Below, piece after piece: positions 6,564-13,116 of a stretch of 16,502 nt of DNA; the stretch's first letter is position 1; each line of letters begins with the position of its first letter. The translations under genes and the position numbers were made by a program. The DNA lies in assembly GCA_034433995.1 (NCBI GenBank), contig DAOTZU010000046.1, forward strand, positions 1 to 16,502. The letters run 5' to 3'. The notes beneath the pieces were generated by a model that was not told the DNA's origin, searched no databases, and worked only from the letters and a program-made list of their open reading frames with translations. Source of the stretch: DAOTZU01 sp034433995. GTDB taxonomy: Bacteria > Chloroflexota > Anaerolineae > UBA1429.

Positions 6564-6993
6564 GTTGCGTCCCCCTGAGGGCGCCACCCATCGCCGCAAG
6601 CGTCGGGGCCGAGGCATCGCTGCCGGTCAGGGCAAGACCGGTGGTTACGGCACCAAGGGCCAAGGCGTCCGTTCCAAGCACGGGCCCCAGCCCTATTTCG
6701 AGGGCGGTCAATTGCCCCTGGTGAGGCGGTTGCCCCACAAGCGCGGCTTTCAGAATGTGAATCGGGTCGAGTACGCCGTGGTCAACGTCGGCGCGCTGAA
6801 CCGCTTTGCCCCCGGCAGCGTGGTGGATCCGGCCGCTTTGGTGGCCAGCGGGCTGCTCAAGGACGAGTGTGTGCCCGTCAAAATTTTGGGCCAGGGCGAG
6901 GTGGATCGTCCCTTGACCATCAAGGCCGACGGCTTTTCCGCCTCGGCCAAGGAAAAGATCATCGCCGCCGGCGGGACGGTGGTGGAGCTCTAG
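6550..6993 (+). CDS. rplO: 50S ribosomal protein L15
   Basis: L15 is a late-assembly 50S protein with a long basic extension that threads into 23S rRNA. The 147 residues begin MKVHELRPPEGATHRRKRRGRG, then the glycine-rich segment GQGKTGGYGTKGQGVRSKHG, then FEGGQLPLVRRLPHKRGF, all typical. The C-terminal domain ends SASAKEKIIAAGGTVVEL. The ATG lies inside rpmD after AAGAGG. secY follows after 56 bp, the usual spc order. Confidence 0.97.
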   Translation: MKVHELRPPEGATHRRKRRGRGIAAGQGKTGGYGTKGQGVRSKHGPQPYFEGGQLPLVRRLPHKRGFQNVNRVEYAVVNVGALNRFAPGSVVDPAALVASGLLKDECVPVKILGQGEVDRPLTIKADGFSASAKEKIIAAGGTVVEL

Positions 6994-7003
6994 AGGCGAT
7001 GCC

Positions 7004-7029
7004 ACGAGATGGGCCGGGGCCTGTCTCGT
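7004..7029 (+). promoter_or_regulatory. Hairpin before secY
   Basis: ACGAGA (7004-7009) pairs with TCTCGT (7024-7029). Inside, past a TG/TG mismatch, GGC pairs with GCC around CGGG (7012-7021). The hairpin lies in the 56-bp rplO-secY spacer and ends about 10 bases before the TAGGAGAGG ribosome-binding site. No T-run follows, so termination is unlikely. A role in adjusting secY translation relative to the ribosomal proteins is a guess. Confidence 0.45.
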
Positions 7030-7049
7030 CAGTTCAGTAGGAGAGGCCG

Positions 7050-8354
7050 ATGCTGCAAGCCGTAGCGAATGCCTTCAAGCTGCCAGACCTGCGCAAAAAG
7101 ATCATTTTCACCTTGCTTATTTTGGTGGTCTACCGCCTGGCGGCCCATGTGCCCATCCCTGGTGTGGATAGCGAGGCCTTGCGTCTGGTCTTTCAACAGA
7201 ACCAGCTTTTGGGGCTGCTGAACCTGTTCTCCGGTGGGGCGATGGCCAACTTTTCCGTCATGGCCTTGGGGGTTTATCCCTTTATCACCGCGCAGATCGT
7301 CTTGCAGCTGCTCCAGCCCATCATCCCGTCCTTGGAGGCGCTCTCCAAGGAGGGCGAGGCGGGTCGGCAAAAGCTCAACACCCTCACCCATATTCTCACG
7401 GTGCCCTTGGCCTTGCTCCAGGGGTTCGGGCAGGCGTCGCTTTTGGCCCAACCCTCGGCTTCGGTGGGGGCGGTGCTGAGCAATTTCGGCTTCCGCGCGG
7501 GGACCTGGTTGCCCACGTTGGCCACCCTGTTCACCTTGGCCGCCGGCACCATGTTCGCCATCTGGCTGGGTGAACTGATTGATGAGGAAGGGATCGGCAA
7601 CGGTATCTCGATCCTGATCTTTGGGGGCATTGTGGCCGATATCCCCCAGCGGCTGGCGCAATTGTGGGTCTCGAACCCGTGGAGCATCCTGGTCTTTGTC
7701 ATCATCACGGCCATCACCGTGGTGGGGATCGTGGTCATCCAAGAGGGGCAGCGGCGCATCCCGGTGCAATACGCCAAGAGGGTGCGGGGCACCAAGGTCT
7801 ATGGCGGTCAGAGCACCCACATTCCTTTACAGGTGAACTCGGCGGGGATGATCCCGCTGATCTTTGCCGTCTCGTTGATCATGTTTCCGGGCGTGGTGGC
7901 CAGCTATTTCGTCAATGCCCAAGTGACGTGGGTGCGCAACATCGCCCAGTGGGTTTCTCGGGCCTTTGATGCGAACTATTTCTTCTATTGGCTGCTCTAT
8001 TTCGTCTTGGTGGTGGTCTTTACCTACTTTTATACGGACATGATCTTTCGTCAGCAGGACCTGCCCGAGATGCTGCGCCGGCAGGGAGGGTTCATCCCTG
8101 GCCTGCGGCCTGGGGCGCACACCGCCGAATATTTGAGCAACGTTCTCCGGCGCATCACCCTGGTGGGGGCGCTGTTCTTGGGGCTGGTGGCTATTCTGCC
8201 CTTCTTGGTTCGGCCGCTGGTGGGCACGAACCAGATGCTGATCACCAGCACGGGCTTGTTGATCGTCGTGGGTGTGGTGCTGGATACGATGAAGCAGCTG
8301 GAGGCCCAGTTGCTGATGCGCCACTACGAAGGTTTCATTCGCAAGATAAGGTAG
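7050..8354 (+). CDS. secY: Sec translocon channel subunit SecY
   Basis: SecY is the ten-helix protein-conducting channel of the inner membrane, working with SecE, SecG and the motor SecA or the ribosome. The product has 434 residues (443 in E. coli). Characteristic segments are AAHVPIPGVD (31-40) after helix 1, the plug region near LLNLFSGGAMANFS, LGELIDEEGIGNGISILI (173-190), RRIPVQYAKR (235-244), IPLQVNSAGMIPLIFA (258-273) and GLRPG (351-355) in a cytoplasmic loop. The start is ATG with AGGAGAGG upstream. adk begins four bases after its stop, so the two are probably coupled. Confidence 0.97.
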   Translation: MLQAVANAFKLPDLRKKIIFTLLILVVYRLAAHVPIPGVDSEALRLVFQQNQLLGLLNLFSGGAMANFSVMALGVYPFITAQIVLQLLQPIIPSLEALSKEGEAGRQKLNTLTHILTVPLALLQGFGQASLLAQPSASVGAVLSNFGFRAGTWLPTLATLFTLAAGTMFAIWLGELIDEEGIGNGISILIFGGIVADIPQRLAQLWVSNPWSILVFVIITAITVVGIVVIQEGQRRIPVQYAKRVRGTKVYGGQSTHIPLQVNSAGMIPLIFAVSLIMFPGVVASYFVNAQVTWVRNIAQWVSRAFDANYFFYWLLYFVLVVVFTYFYTDMIFRQQDLPEMLRRQGGFIPGLRPGAHTAEYLSNVLRRITLVGALFLGLVAILPFLVRPLVGTNQMLITSTGLLIVVGVVLDTMKQLEAQLLMRHYEGFIRKIR

Positions 8355-8358
8355 CGCT

Positions 8359-9024
8359 GTGGATCTCATTCTTTTGGGCGCGCCGGGCGCAGGCAAAGGG
8401 ACCCAGGCTGAACTCTTGGGCGCGTGGCTGCACCTCCCTCGGGTGGCCAGTGGCGATCTTTTTCGCGCAGCCCTGAACGCGGGGACGGAGCTGGGCCTGC
8501 AAGCCAAAGCCTACATGGAGCGCGGTGAGTTGGTCCCCGATCAGGTGACCATCGCCATGGTGGCGGAACGCCTGGCCCAGCCGGATTGCGCCCAAGGGGT
8601 GATCTTGGACGGTTTCCCCCGCACCGTCACCCAGGCGGAGGCCCTGGAGCAGCTCTTGAACAAGATGGGGCGTCGGGTGGATCTCGTGCTGTATATCGAG
8701 GTGCCCACCGAGGTGCTCCTGGAGAGGCTGACGGGACGTTGGACCTGCTCACAGTGCGGCGCGGTCTATCATCGACTCTACGCCCCGGAACGGGTGCGCG
8801 GCGTTTGCGATGTCTGTGGCGGCTCCCTTTACCAGCGGGAGGATGACAACCCCGCCACCCAAGAGCGGCGCATCGAGGTCTATTTGGCCCAGACGGCGCC
8901 CTTGAAGGAGTACTATCGGCGGCGGGGGGTCTTGGTGGAGATTGACGGCAACCGAGACGTTGCTACGGTCCAACGTGCCTTGCGCGAGGCGGTGGAGGGC
9001 GTCGCCCGGCGGGCGGCCTCCTGA
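8359..9024 (+). CDS. adk: Adenylate kinase, zinc-type LID (GTG start)
   Basis: Adenylate kinase converts ATP and AMP to two ADP in the cytoplasm. The P-loop GAPGAGKGT is at residues 7-15. DGFPRT (84-89) belongs to the AMP-binding side. The long LID domain holds four cysteines (Cys130, Cys133, Cys150, Cys153) that mark the structural-zinc form found in Gram-positive and many other bacteria. The family-typical start MDLILLGAPGAGKGT requires GTG 8359. The 221 residues fit the long form. It lies in the usual secY-adk-map order. Confidence 0.97.
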   Translation: MDLILLGAPGAGKGTQAELLGAWLHLPRVASGDLFRAALNAGTELGLQAKAYMERGELVPDQVTIAMVAERLAQPDCAQGVILDGFPRTVTQAEALEQLLNKMGRRVDLVLYIEVPTEVLLERLTGRWTCSQCGAVYHRLYAPERVRGVCDVCGGSLYQREDDNPATQERRIEVYLAQTAPLKEYYRRRGVLVEIDGNRDVATVQRALREAVEGVARRAAS

Positions 9025-9075
9025 AAGAGGGGATGAGATCGCGCGTGAGCCCACGTCTCGGCTGAGGTTTTGCAG

Positions 9076-9825
9076 ATGATCAAGCGCAAGACGGCCCGCG
9101 AGCTGGAACGGATGCGCCGGGCGGGATGGATCGTTGCCCAGACGTTGGAACTGTTGCGCAACATGGTGAGGCCGGGCATCACCACCCGCGAGCTGGATAG
9201 GGCCGCGGAGGAGCTCATCCGCCGGCTGGGGGGCACTCCCTCCTTCAAGGGTTATCGGGGGTATCCGGCCACGATCTGCACCTCGGTGAACGAGGAGATC
9301 GTCCACGGCATCCCTGGCGAGCGGCGCCTGGTCGAAGGCGACATTATCAGTTTGGATGTGGGGGCCATCTGGGAGGGCTACCAGGGCGATGCGGCCATCA
9401 CCGTGGGGGTGGGGCGGATCAGCCCGCAGGCGCGGCACCTTTTGGAGGCCACTCAGAGGGCCTTGGAGGCGGGGATCGCCGCCGCCCGGGCCAAGGCTCG
9501 GCTGGGAGATATCTCCCACGCCGTGGAGCTGGCGGCGCGCCAGGCGGGGTGCGAAGTGGTGCGCGAGTACGGCGGCCACGGCATCGGCCGCGAGATGCAC
9601 GAGGAACCGCGGGTGCCCAATTGGGGCCCGGCGGGGCGCGGTCTGGTGTTGGAACCGGGGATGACTTTGGCCCTGGAGCCGATGTTGACTTTGGGCGGCT
9701 TTGCCACCCGGGTGTTGGCCGATCAGTGGACGGTGGTGACGGCCGATAAGAGCCTTGCGGCCCATTTCGAGCACACCATCGTGATTACAGAGGATGGCGC
9801 TGAGATTCTTACCCGCAGCGCCTAG
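9076..9825 (+). CDS. map: Type I methionine aminopeptidase
   Basis: This enzyme removes the initiator methionine from nascent proteins whose second residue is small. The 249 residues align with the E. coli enzyme: His77, metal ligands Asp94, Asp105, His168, Glu201 and Glu232, and catalytic-site His175 are all visible, in VHGIP, LDVGA, GDAAITV, GGHGIGREMHEEP, LALEPM and FEHTIVIT. ATG 9076 is chosen over TTG 9070 because GAGG lies eight bases before the ATG. The next gene is rpmJ, 15 bp downstream; the infA gene often found between them is not here. Confidence 0.96.
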   Translation: MIKRKTARELERMRRAGWIVAQTLELLRNMVRPGITTRELDRAAEELIRRLGGTPSFKGYRGYPATICTSVNEEIVHGIPGERRLVEGDIISLDVGAIWEGYQGDAAITVGVGRISPQARHLLEATQRALEAGIAAARAKARLGDISHAVELAARQAGCEVVREYGGHGIGREMHEEPRVPNWGPAGRGLVLEPGMTLALEPMLTLGGFATRVLADQWTVVTADKSLAAHFEHTIVITEDGAEILTRSA

Positions 9826-9840
9826 AGGGGAGAGGACAAG

Positions 9841-9954
9841 ATGAAAGTTCGTCCGTCGGTTAAAAAACGGTGCGCCAAATGCAAGATCGTGCGGCGGCGC
9901 GGTGTGGTGCGGGTGATCTGTGAGAACCCACGCCATAAGCAGCGGCAGGGGTAA
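9841..9954 (+). CDS. rpmJ: 50S ribosomal protein L36, zinc form
   Basis: L36 is the smallest 50S protein, a zinc ribbon bound to 23S rRNA. The 37 residues begin MKVRPSVKKRCAKCKIVRRR and carry the ligands Cys11, Cys14, Cys27 and His32, the zinc-containing form. The ATG follows GAGGGGAGAGG by a few bases. It sits between map and rpsM, where the family is normally found. The 72-bp spacer to rpsM contains GGCC/GGCC and GCTTG/CAAGC inverted repeats of low strength. Confidence 0.96.
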   Translation: MKVRPSVKKRCAKCKIVRRRGVVRVICENPRHKQRQG

Positions 9955-10026
9955 ACATTGATCACGCTTGAGGCCTGTCCTGGCCGGTAGTCTGGGCAAG
10001 GTGCAAGCTGCGAGGAGGGAAAGAGG

Positions 10027-10410
10027 ATGGCTCGTATTGCGGGAGTGGATATCCCCAATGAGAAACGGGTGGAGGTGGGCCTGACCTACATCTATGGCAT
10101 CGGCCTGCCCACCAGCAGAAAGATCTTGGCCAAGACGGGCATCAACCCCGATACCCGTTGTCGGGACCTGACCGAGGCGGAGGTGGCTCGTCTGCGCGAG
10201 GTCATTGATTCCGAATATGTGGTGGAGGGTGACCTGCGCCGCGAGGTGGCGATGAACATCAAGCGCCTGCAAGATATTGGCTGCTATCGCGGGCTGCGGC
10301 ATCGTCGCGGCTTGCCCGTGCGTGGGCAGCGCACCCGCACCAATGCCCGCACGCGGCGCGGTCCACGGAAGACGGTGGCGGGCAAGAAGCGTTCTACGGC
10401 CAAGAAGTAA
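10027..10410 (+). CDS. rpsM: 30S ribosomal protein S13
   Basis: S13 lies in the 30S head and contacts the P-site tRNA and L5 across the subunit interface. The 127 residues begin MARIAGVDIPNEKRVEVGLTYIYGIG, contain the DLTEAEVARLREVI helix-turn region, and end with GLRHRRGLPVRGQRTRTNARTRRG plus a basic tail reaching the tRNA. The tail is slightly longer than in E. coli (118 residues). GAGGAGGGAAAGAGG precedes the ATG. It starts the alpha block, 15 bp before rpsK. Confidence 0.97.
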   Translation: MARIAGVDIPNEKRVEVGLTYIYGIGLPTSRKILAKTGINPDTRCRDLTEAEVARLREVIDSEYVVEGDLRREVAMNIKRLQDIGCYRGLRHRRGLPVRGQRTRTNARTRRGPRKTVAGKKRSTAKK

Positions 10411-10425
10411 GATCTGGAGGTTAGG

Positions 10426-10818
10426 ATGGGGCGGAAAAAGACCGGTGCACGGACCACGCGGCGCGAAAAGCGTAACGTTCCTTATGGCCGTGCTTATGTG
10501 CAATCAACCTTCAATAATACCATCATCACCTTCACCGATCCGGCGGGGAATGTGATCTGCTGGCGCAGCGCGGGCCAAGAGTTCAAGGGGTCGCGCAAGA
10601 GCACGCCCTATGCGGCCCAGGTGGCCACCGAGGCGGCCAGCAAGATGGCCATGGATATGGGGATGCGCGAGGTGGATATTTACGTCAAGGGGCCTGGTCC
10701 CGGCCGCGAGGCGGCCTTGCGCACGATCCAGGCCGCCGGTTTGCGGGTGCGCTCCATCACCGATGTGACGCCCATCCCGCATAACGGCTGTCGGCCGCCG
10801 AAAAAGCGGCGCATCTGA
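10426..10818 (+). CDS. rpsK: 30S ribosomal protein S11
   Basis: S11 lies on the platform of the 30S subunit next to the mRNA exit and the E site. The 130 residues carry the signatures VQSTFNNTIITFTDPAGNVI, FKGSRKSTPYAAQ, VDIYVKGPGPGREAALR and the ending HNGCRPPKKRRI. The segment before FKGSRKS reads WRSAGQE, one or two residues shorter than the usual WASAGTVG-type sequence. GGAGG before the ATG is clear. A 140-bp spacer with two hairpins follows. Confidence 0.97.
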   Translation: MGRKKTGARTTRREKRNVPYGRAYVQSTFNNTIITFTDPAGNVICWRSAGQEFKGSRKSTPYAAQVATEAASKMAMDMGMREVDIYVKGPGPGREAALRTIQAAGLRVRSITDVTPIPHNGCRPPKKRRI

Positions 10819-10830
10819 TCTGGTGAGCGG

Positions 10831-10852
10831 GCTTGCCTCTCCTGGGGCAAGC
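10831..10852 (+). other. Hairpin after rpsK
   Basis: GCTTGCC (10831-10837) pairs with GGCAAGC (10846-10852). A T-G and a C-G pair extend the stem to 9 bp around the loop TCCT. It starts 12 bases after the rpsK stop. The downstream sequence is GC-rich without a T-run, so simple intrinsic termination is not supported; stabilisation of the upstream message or part of the rpsD leader are alternatives. Confidence 0.5.
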
Positions 10853-10906
10853 TGCGGGGAAGAAGGATGAATGTTCCGCCATTCGCCATAAACGTAAACC
10901 CGCAAC

Positions 10907-10939
10907 CGGCTCAGGGAAGGCCGAGGGCCACCTGAGCCG
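10907..10939 (+). promoter_or_regulatory. Stem-loop in the rpsD leader, candidate S4 feedback site
   Basis: CGGCTCAGG (10907-10915) and CCTGAGCCG (10931-10939) form a perfect 9-bp stem. The internal sequence can form a second short stem, GGCC/GGCC (10919-10922 with 10926-10929, loop GAG). The structure ends about 10 bases before AGGAGG (10949-10954) of rpsD. S4 is the known translational repressor of its own gene group in E. coli and of rpsD in Bacillus subtilis, so an S4-binding leader is plausible. I cannot match it to a known S4 pseudoknot. Confidence 0.5.
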
Positions 10940-10958
10940 CCAAAATCTAGGAGGCTAG

Positions 10959-11594
10959 ATGGCAAGATATACGGAACCGGTTTGCAAATTGTGCCGACGG
11001 GAAGGGATGAAGCTCTTCCTCAAAGGCGAGCGCTGCATGTCGCCCAAGTGCGCCATGGAGCGCCGCGCGTATGCTCCGGGCATGCACGGGCGCCAAGGCC
11101 AATTCCGCCAGCGCCCCTCCGACTATGGGATGCAGTTGCGCGAAAAGCAGCGCGCCCGGCGCATCTATGGCGTGTTGGAACGCCAATTTCGCCGCTATTT
11201 CGAGATGGCTCTGCGGATGCGCGGCCAGACGGGCTCTAACCTGCTATCCATCTTGGAGCGGCGGCTGGATAACGTGATCTATCGCTTGGGCTTTGCCGAT
11301 TCGCGGCCCCAGGCACGGCAATTGGTCACCCACGGGCATTTCTTTGTCAATGGTCACCGCCTCAGCATCCCTTCGGCGCTGGTCAAGGCGGGCGATGTGA
11401 TCCAGGTGCGCGAGGCCAGCCAACAGAACGGCTACTTCCGCAACCTGCGCGAGATTTTGCAGCATCGCACGGTCCCCGCGTGGCTTTCTTTGAACCCCGA
11501 CACGATGAGCGCCCAGGTGCTCGCTGTGCCCACGCGGGACCAGATCGAGGTGCCTTTGGCCGAGCAGCTCATCGTGGAATACTATTCGCGGTAA
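10959..11594 (+). CDS. rpsD: 30S ribosomal protein S4, zinc-binding form
   Basis: S4 nucleates assembly of the 30S body and acts in decoding accuracy at the S4-S5 interface. The product has 211 residues. The N-terminus carries Cys9, Cys12, Cys26 and Cys31, the zinc-binding (C+) arrangement that E. coli S4 lacks. An S4 RNA-binding domain covers about 100-160, with LERRLDNVIYRLGFADSRPQ at its front. The end VPLAEQLIVEYYSR is typical. The ATG follows AGGAGG by four bases. Its own gene leader carries a strong stem-loop. Confidence 0.97.
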   Translation: MARYTEPVCKLCRREGMKLFLKGERCMSPKCAMERRAYAPGMHGRQGQFRQRPSDYGMQLREKQRARRIYGVLERQFRRYFEMALRMRGQTGSNLLSILERRLDNVIYRLGFADSRPQARQLVTHGHFFVNGHRLSIPSALVKAGDVIQVREASQQNGYFRNLREILQHRTVPAWLSLNPDTMSAQVLAVPTRDQIEVPLAEQLIVEYYSR

Positions 11595-11620
11595 GCAACC
11601 GCGCAAGCGAGAGAGGCTCT

Positions 11621-11653
11621 GGGTGTTACCTACAGCTTTAAGGAGGGTAACCC
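11621..11653 (+). promoter_or_regulatory. Hairpin overlapping the rpoA ribosome-binding site
   Basis: GTTACC (11625-11630) pairs with GGTAAC (11646-11651). Beyond a one-base T bulge, GG (11622-11623) pairs with CC (11652-11653). The right arm takes in the 3' end of the Shine-Dalgarno run AAGGAGGG (11640-11647) and stops directly against the TTG start at 11654. Most of the Shine-Dalgarno core stays in the loop, so folding would partly hide the site. Confidence 0.5.
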
Positions 11654-12607
11654 TTGCTGCATCAAGTTTTGCCCAAAATCGAATGTGAGGCGCAAACGCT
11701 CAGCTATGGGCGTTACGCCATCGGGCCTATGGCGCGGGGCTATGGCATCACCATCGGCATCGCTCTGCGGCGTGTGCTGCTTTCGTCGTTGCCCGGCGCG
11801 GCCATCACCTCGGTGCGGGTGATGGGCGTGCCCCATGAATTCACCACCATCCCCGGCGCCAAGGAGGATATGATCCTGCTCCTCCTCAACCTGAAAAAGG
11901 TGCGCCTGGTCTGCCATGCCGATGGCCCGATGCGCATGCGTGTCGCCGCCAAAGGCAAGAGCGTCATCACGGCCGGCGATATCGAATGCCCGGCTGAGGT
12001 GGAGATCGTCAACCCTGAATTGCAGCTTCTCACCTTGGATACTTTGGATTCCGAGCTGGAGATGGAGCTCACCGCCGAAAGGGGCGTGGGCTATTCGCCG
12101 GCCGAGGAGCGCAAGGCGCTGCCCATCGGGCAGATCCCGGTGGACGCGATCTTTAGCCCCATCGTCAAGGTGAATACCACCGTCGAGCCGGCCCGGATCG
12201 AGCAGATCACCGATTATGACCTGCTCAAGATCGAGATCTGGACCGACGGCACCATCCGGCCCGGCGAGGCCTTGATGCAGGCGGCCCGGATCCTGACGGA
12301 GCACCTCGCCCCGCTGACGAGTTTCACGGTGGTGGAGCCCAAGCCGGAAAAGGTGGAAGAGAGGCCGCGGCCGACGGGGCGCTTTTACGATGTGCCCATC
12401 GAGGAGTTGGACTTGGCCATGCGGGCCTATAACTGCCTCAAGCGGGCCAATATCTCCACCGTGGGCGAGGTCTTGGACCGTTTGGACCGCGGCGTGGGCG
12501 AGATGATGGCCATCCGCAACTTTGGCAAAAAGTCTTTGGACGAGCTGATCGACAAGCTACGGGAGAGAGGTTACCTCGCCCCGGATTACGTGCTCAAAGA
12601 AGATTGA
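11654..12607 (+). CDS. rpoA: RNA polymerase alpha subunit (TTG start)
   Basis: Alpha dimerises to start RNA polymerase assembly and contacts promoter UP elements and activators. The 317 residues comprise the assembly domain (about 1-228) with GYGITIGIALRRVLLSSLPGA and EFTTIPGAKEDM, a linker at about 230-250 rich in Glu, Pro and Arg, and a C-terminal domain from about 251 with AYNCLKRANISTVGEVL and the helix-hairpin-helix segment IRNFGKKSLDELIDKL. TTG 11654 follows AAGGAGGG by six bases and gives the family-like beginning MLHQVLPKIEC; no in-frame ATG fits. The C-terminal domain is full length. Confidence 0.97.
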   Translation: MLHQVLPKIECEAQTLSYGRYAIGPMARGYGITIGIALRRVLLSSLPGAAITSVRVMGVPHEFTTIPGAKEDMILLLLNLKKVRLVCHADGPMRMRVAAKGKSVITAGDIECPAEVEIVNPELQLLTLDTLDSELEMELTAERGVGYSPAEERKALPIGQIPVDAIFSPIVKVNTTVEPARIEQITDYDLLKIEIWTDGTIRPGEALMQAARILTEHLAPLTSFTVVEPKPEKVEERPRPTGRFYDVPIEELDLAMRAYNCLKRANISTVGEVLDRLDRGVGEMMAIRNFGKKSLDELIDKLRERGYLAPDYVLKED

Positions 12608-12619
12608 GTCTCTGGCGGT

Positions 12620-12670
12620 GGGGCCGCTCGGTATCGCGGCAGCGCGCTGCCGAGGTGGTGCCCCGCGGGG
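12620..12670 (+). promoter_or_regulatory. Strong GC palindromes in the rpoA-rplQ spacer
   Basis: The spacer holds a perfect 16-nt palindrome, CGGCAGCGCGCTGCCG (12637-12652), and a 10-nt palindrome, CCCCGCGGGG (12661-12670). Other arms compete with them: GGGGC (12620-12624) with GCCCC (12660-12664), and CTCGG (12627-12631) with CCGAG (12650-12654). The alternatives exclude one another in part. No T-run follows. It lies just before the rplQ ribosome-binding site AGAGAGG (12681-12687). Confidence 0.5.
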
Positions 12671-12695
12671 ATGACGGAAGAGAGAGGATGCAACG

Positions 12696-13076
12696 ATGAG
12701 ACATCGTGTGGCTGGACGGCATCTGGGCCGTGATATGGGACACAGGATCGCCCTGTGTCGCAATCTGATGACCGAGCTTTTCCGCCATGAGCGGATCACC
12801 ACTACCCGGGCCAAGGCCTTGGCCATTCGTTCGCAGGCAGAACATCTATTGACCATTGCCAAGCACGGCAAGGCCAAGCGCGATGCCCAGCAGCACGACG
12901 TGCACGAGCGGCGCCAGGTGGCGGCGGTCTTGCGCGATCCGGATGTGGTGAAAAAGCTGTTCGACGAGATCGCCCCACGCTACACCGAGCGGCCCGGCGG
13001 ATACACGCGCATCGTCAAGATCGGGCCGCGCCAGGGCGATGGCGCCGAGATGGTCGTGTTAGAGTTGGTGAAATAG
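12696..13076 (+). CDS. rplQ: 50S ribosomal protein L17
   Basis: L17 lies near the exit-tunnel opening of the 50S subunit. The 126 residues (127 in E. coli) begin MRHRVAGRHLGRDMGHRIAL, followed by NLMTELFRHERITTTRAKA, and end with GGYTRIVKIGPRQGDGAEMVVLELV, all family signatures. The ATG has AGAGAGG eight bases upstream. The start codon also lies in a 6-bp hairpin, ACGATG/CATCGT (12693-12698 with 12702-12707). It is the last gene of the alpha block; truA follows after 40 bp. Confidence 0.97.
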   Translation: MRHRVAGRHLGRDMGHRIALCRNLMTELFRHERITTTRAKALAIRSQAEHLLTIAKHGKAKRDAQQHDVHERRQVAAVLRDPDVVKKLFDEIAPRYTERPGGYTRIVKIGPRQGDGAEMVVLELVK

Positions 13077-13116
13077 TTCGTTCTTTGACAGGTGCGCTGT
13101 AAAGGCACAAGCTGAG

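Noticed and set aside
8749..10503. Long 584-codon open frame on the - strand across adk, map, rpmJ and rpsM
   Set aside because: It is antisense to well-supported core genes and spacers, is rich in His, Pro, Leu and Arg as expected for the complement of GC-rich coding DNA, and shows no recognisable domain.
13085..13116. TTGACA at 13085-13090 before truA as a promoter
   Set aside because: The -35 match is perfect, but no -10-like hexamer lies 16-18 bases downstream (CAAGCT at the expected place).
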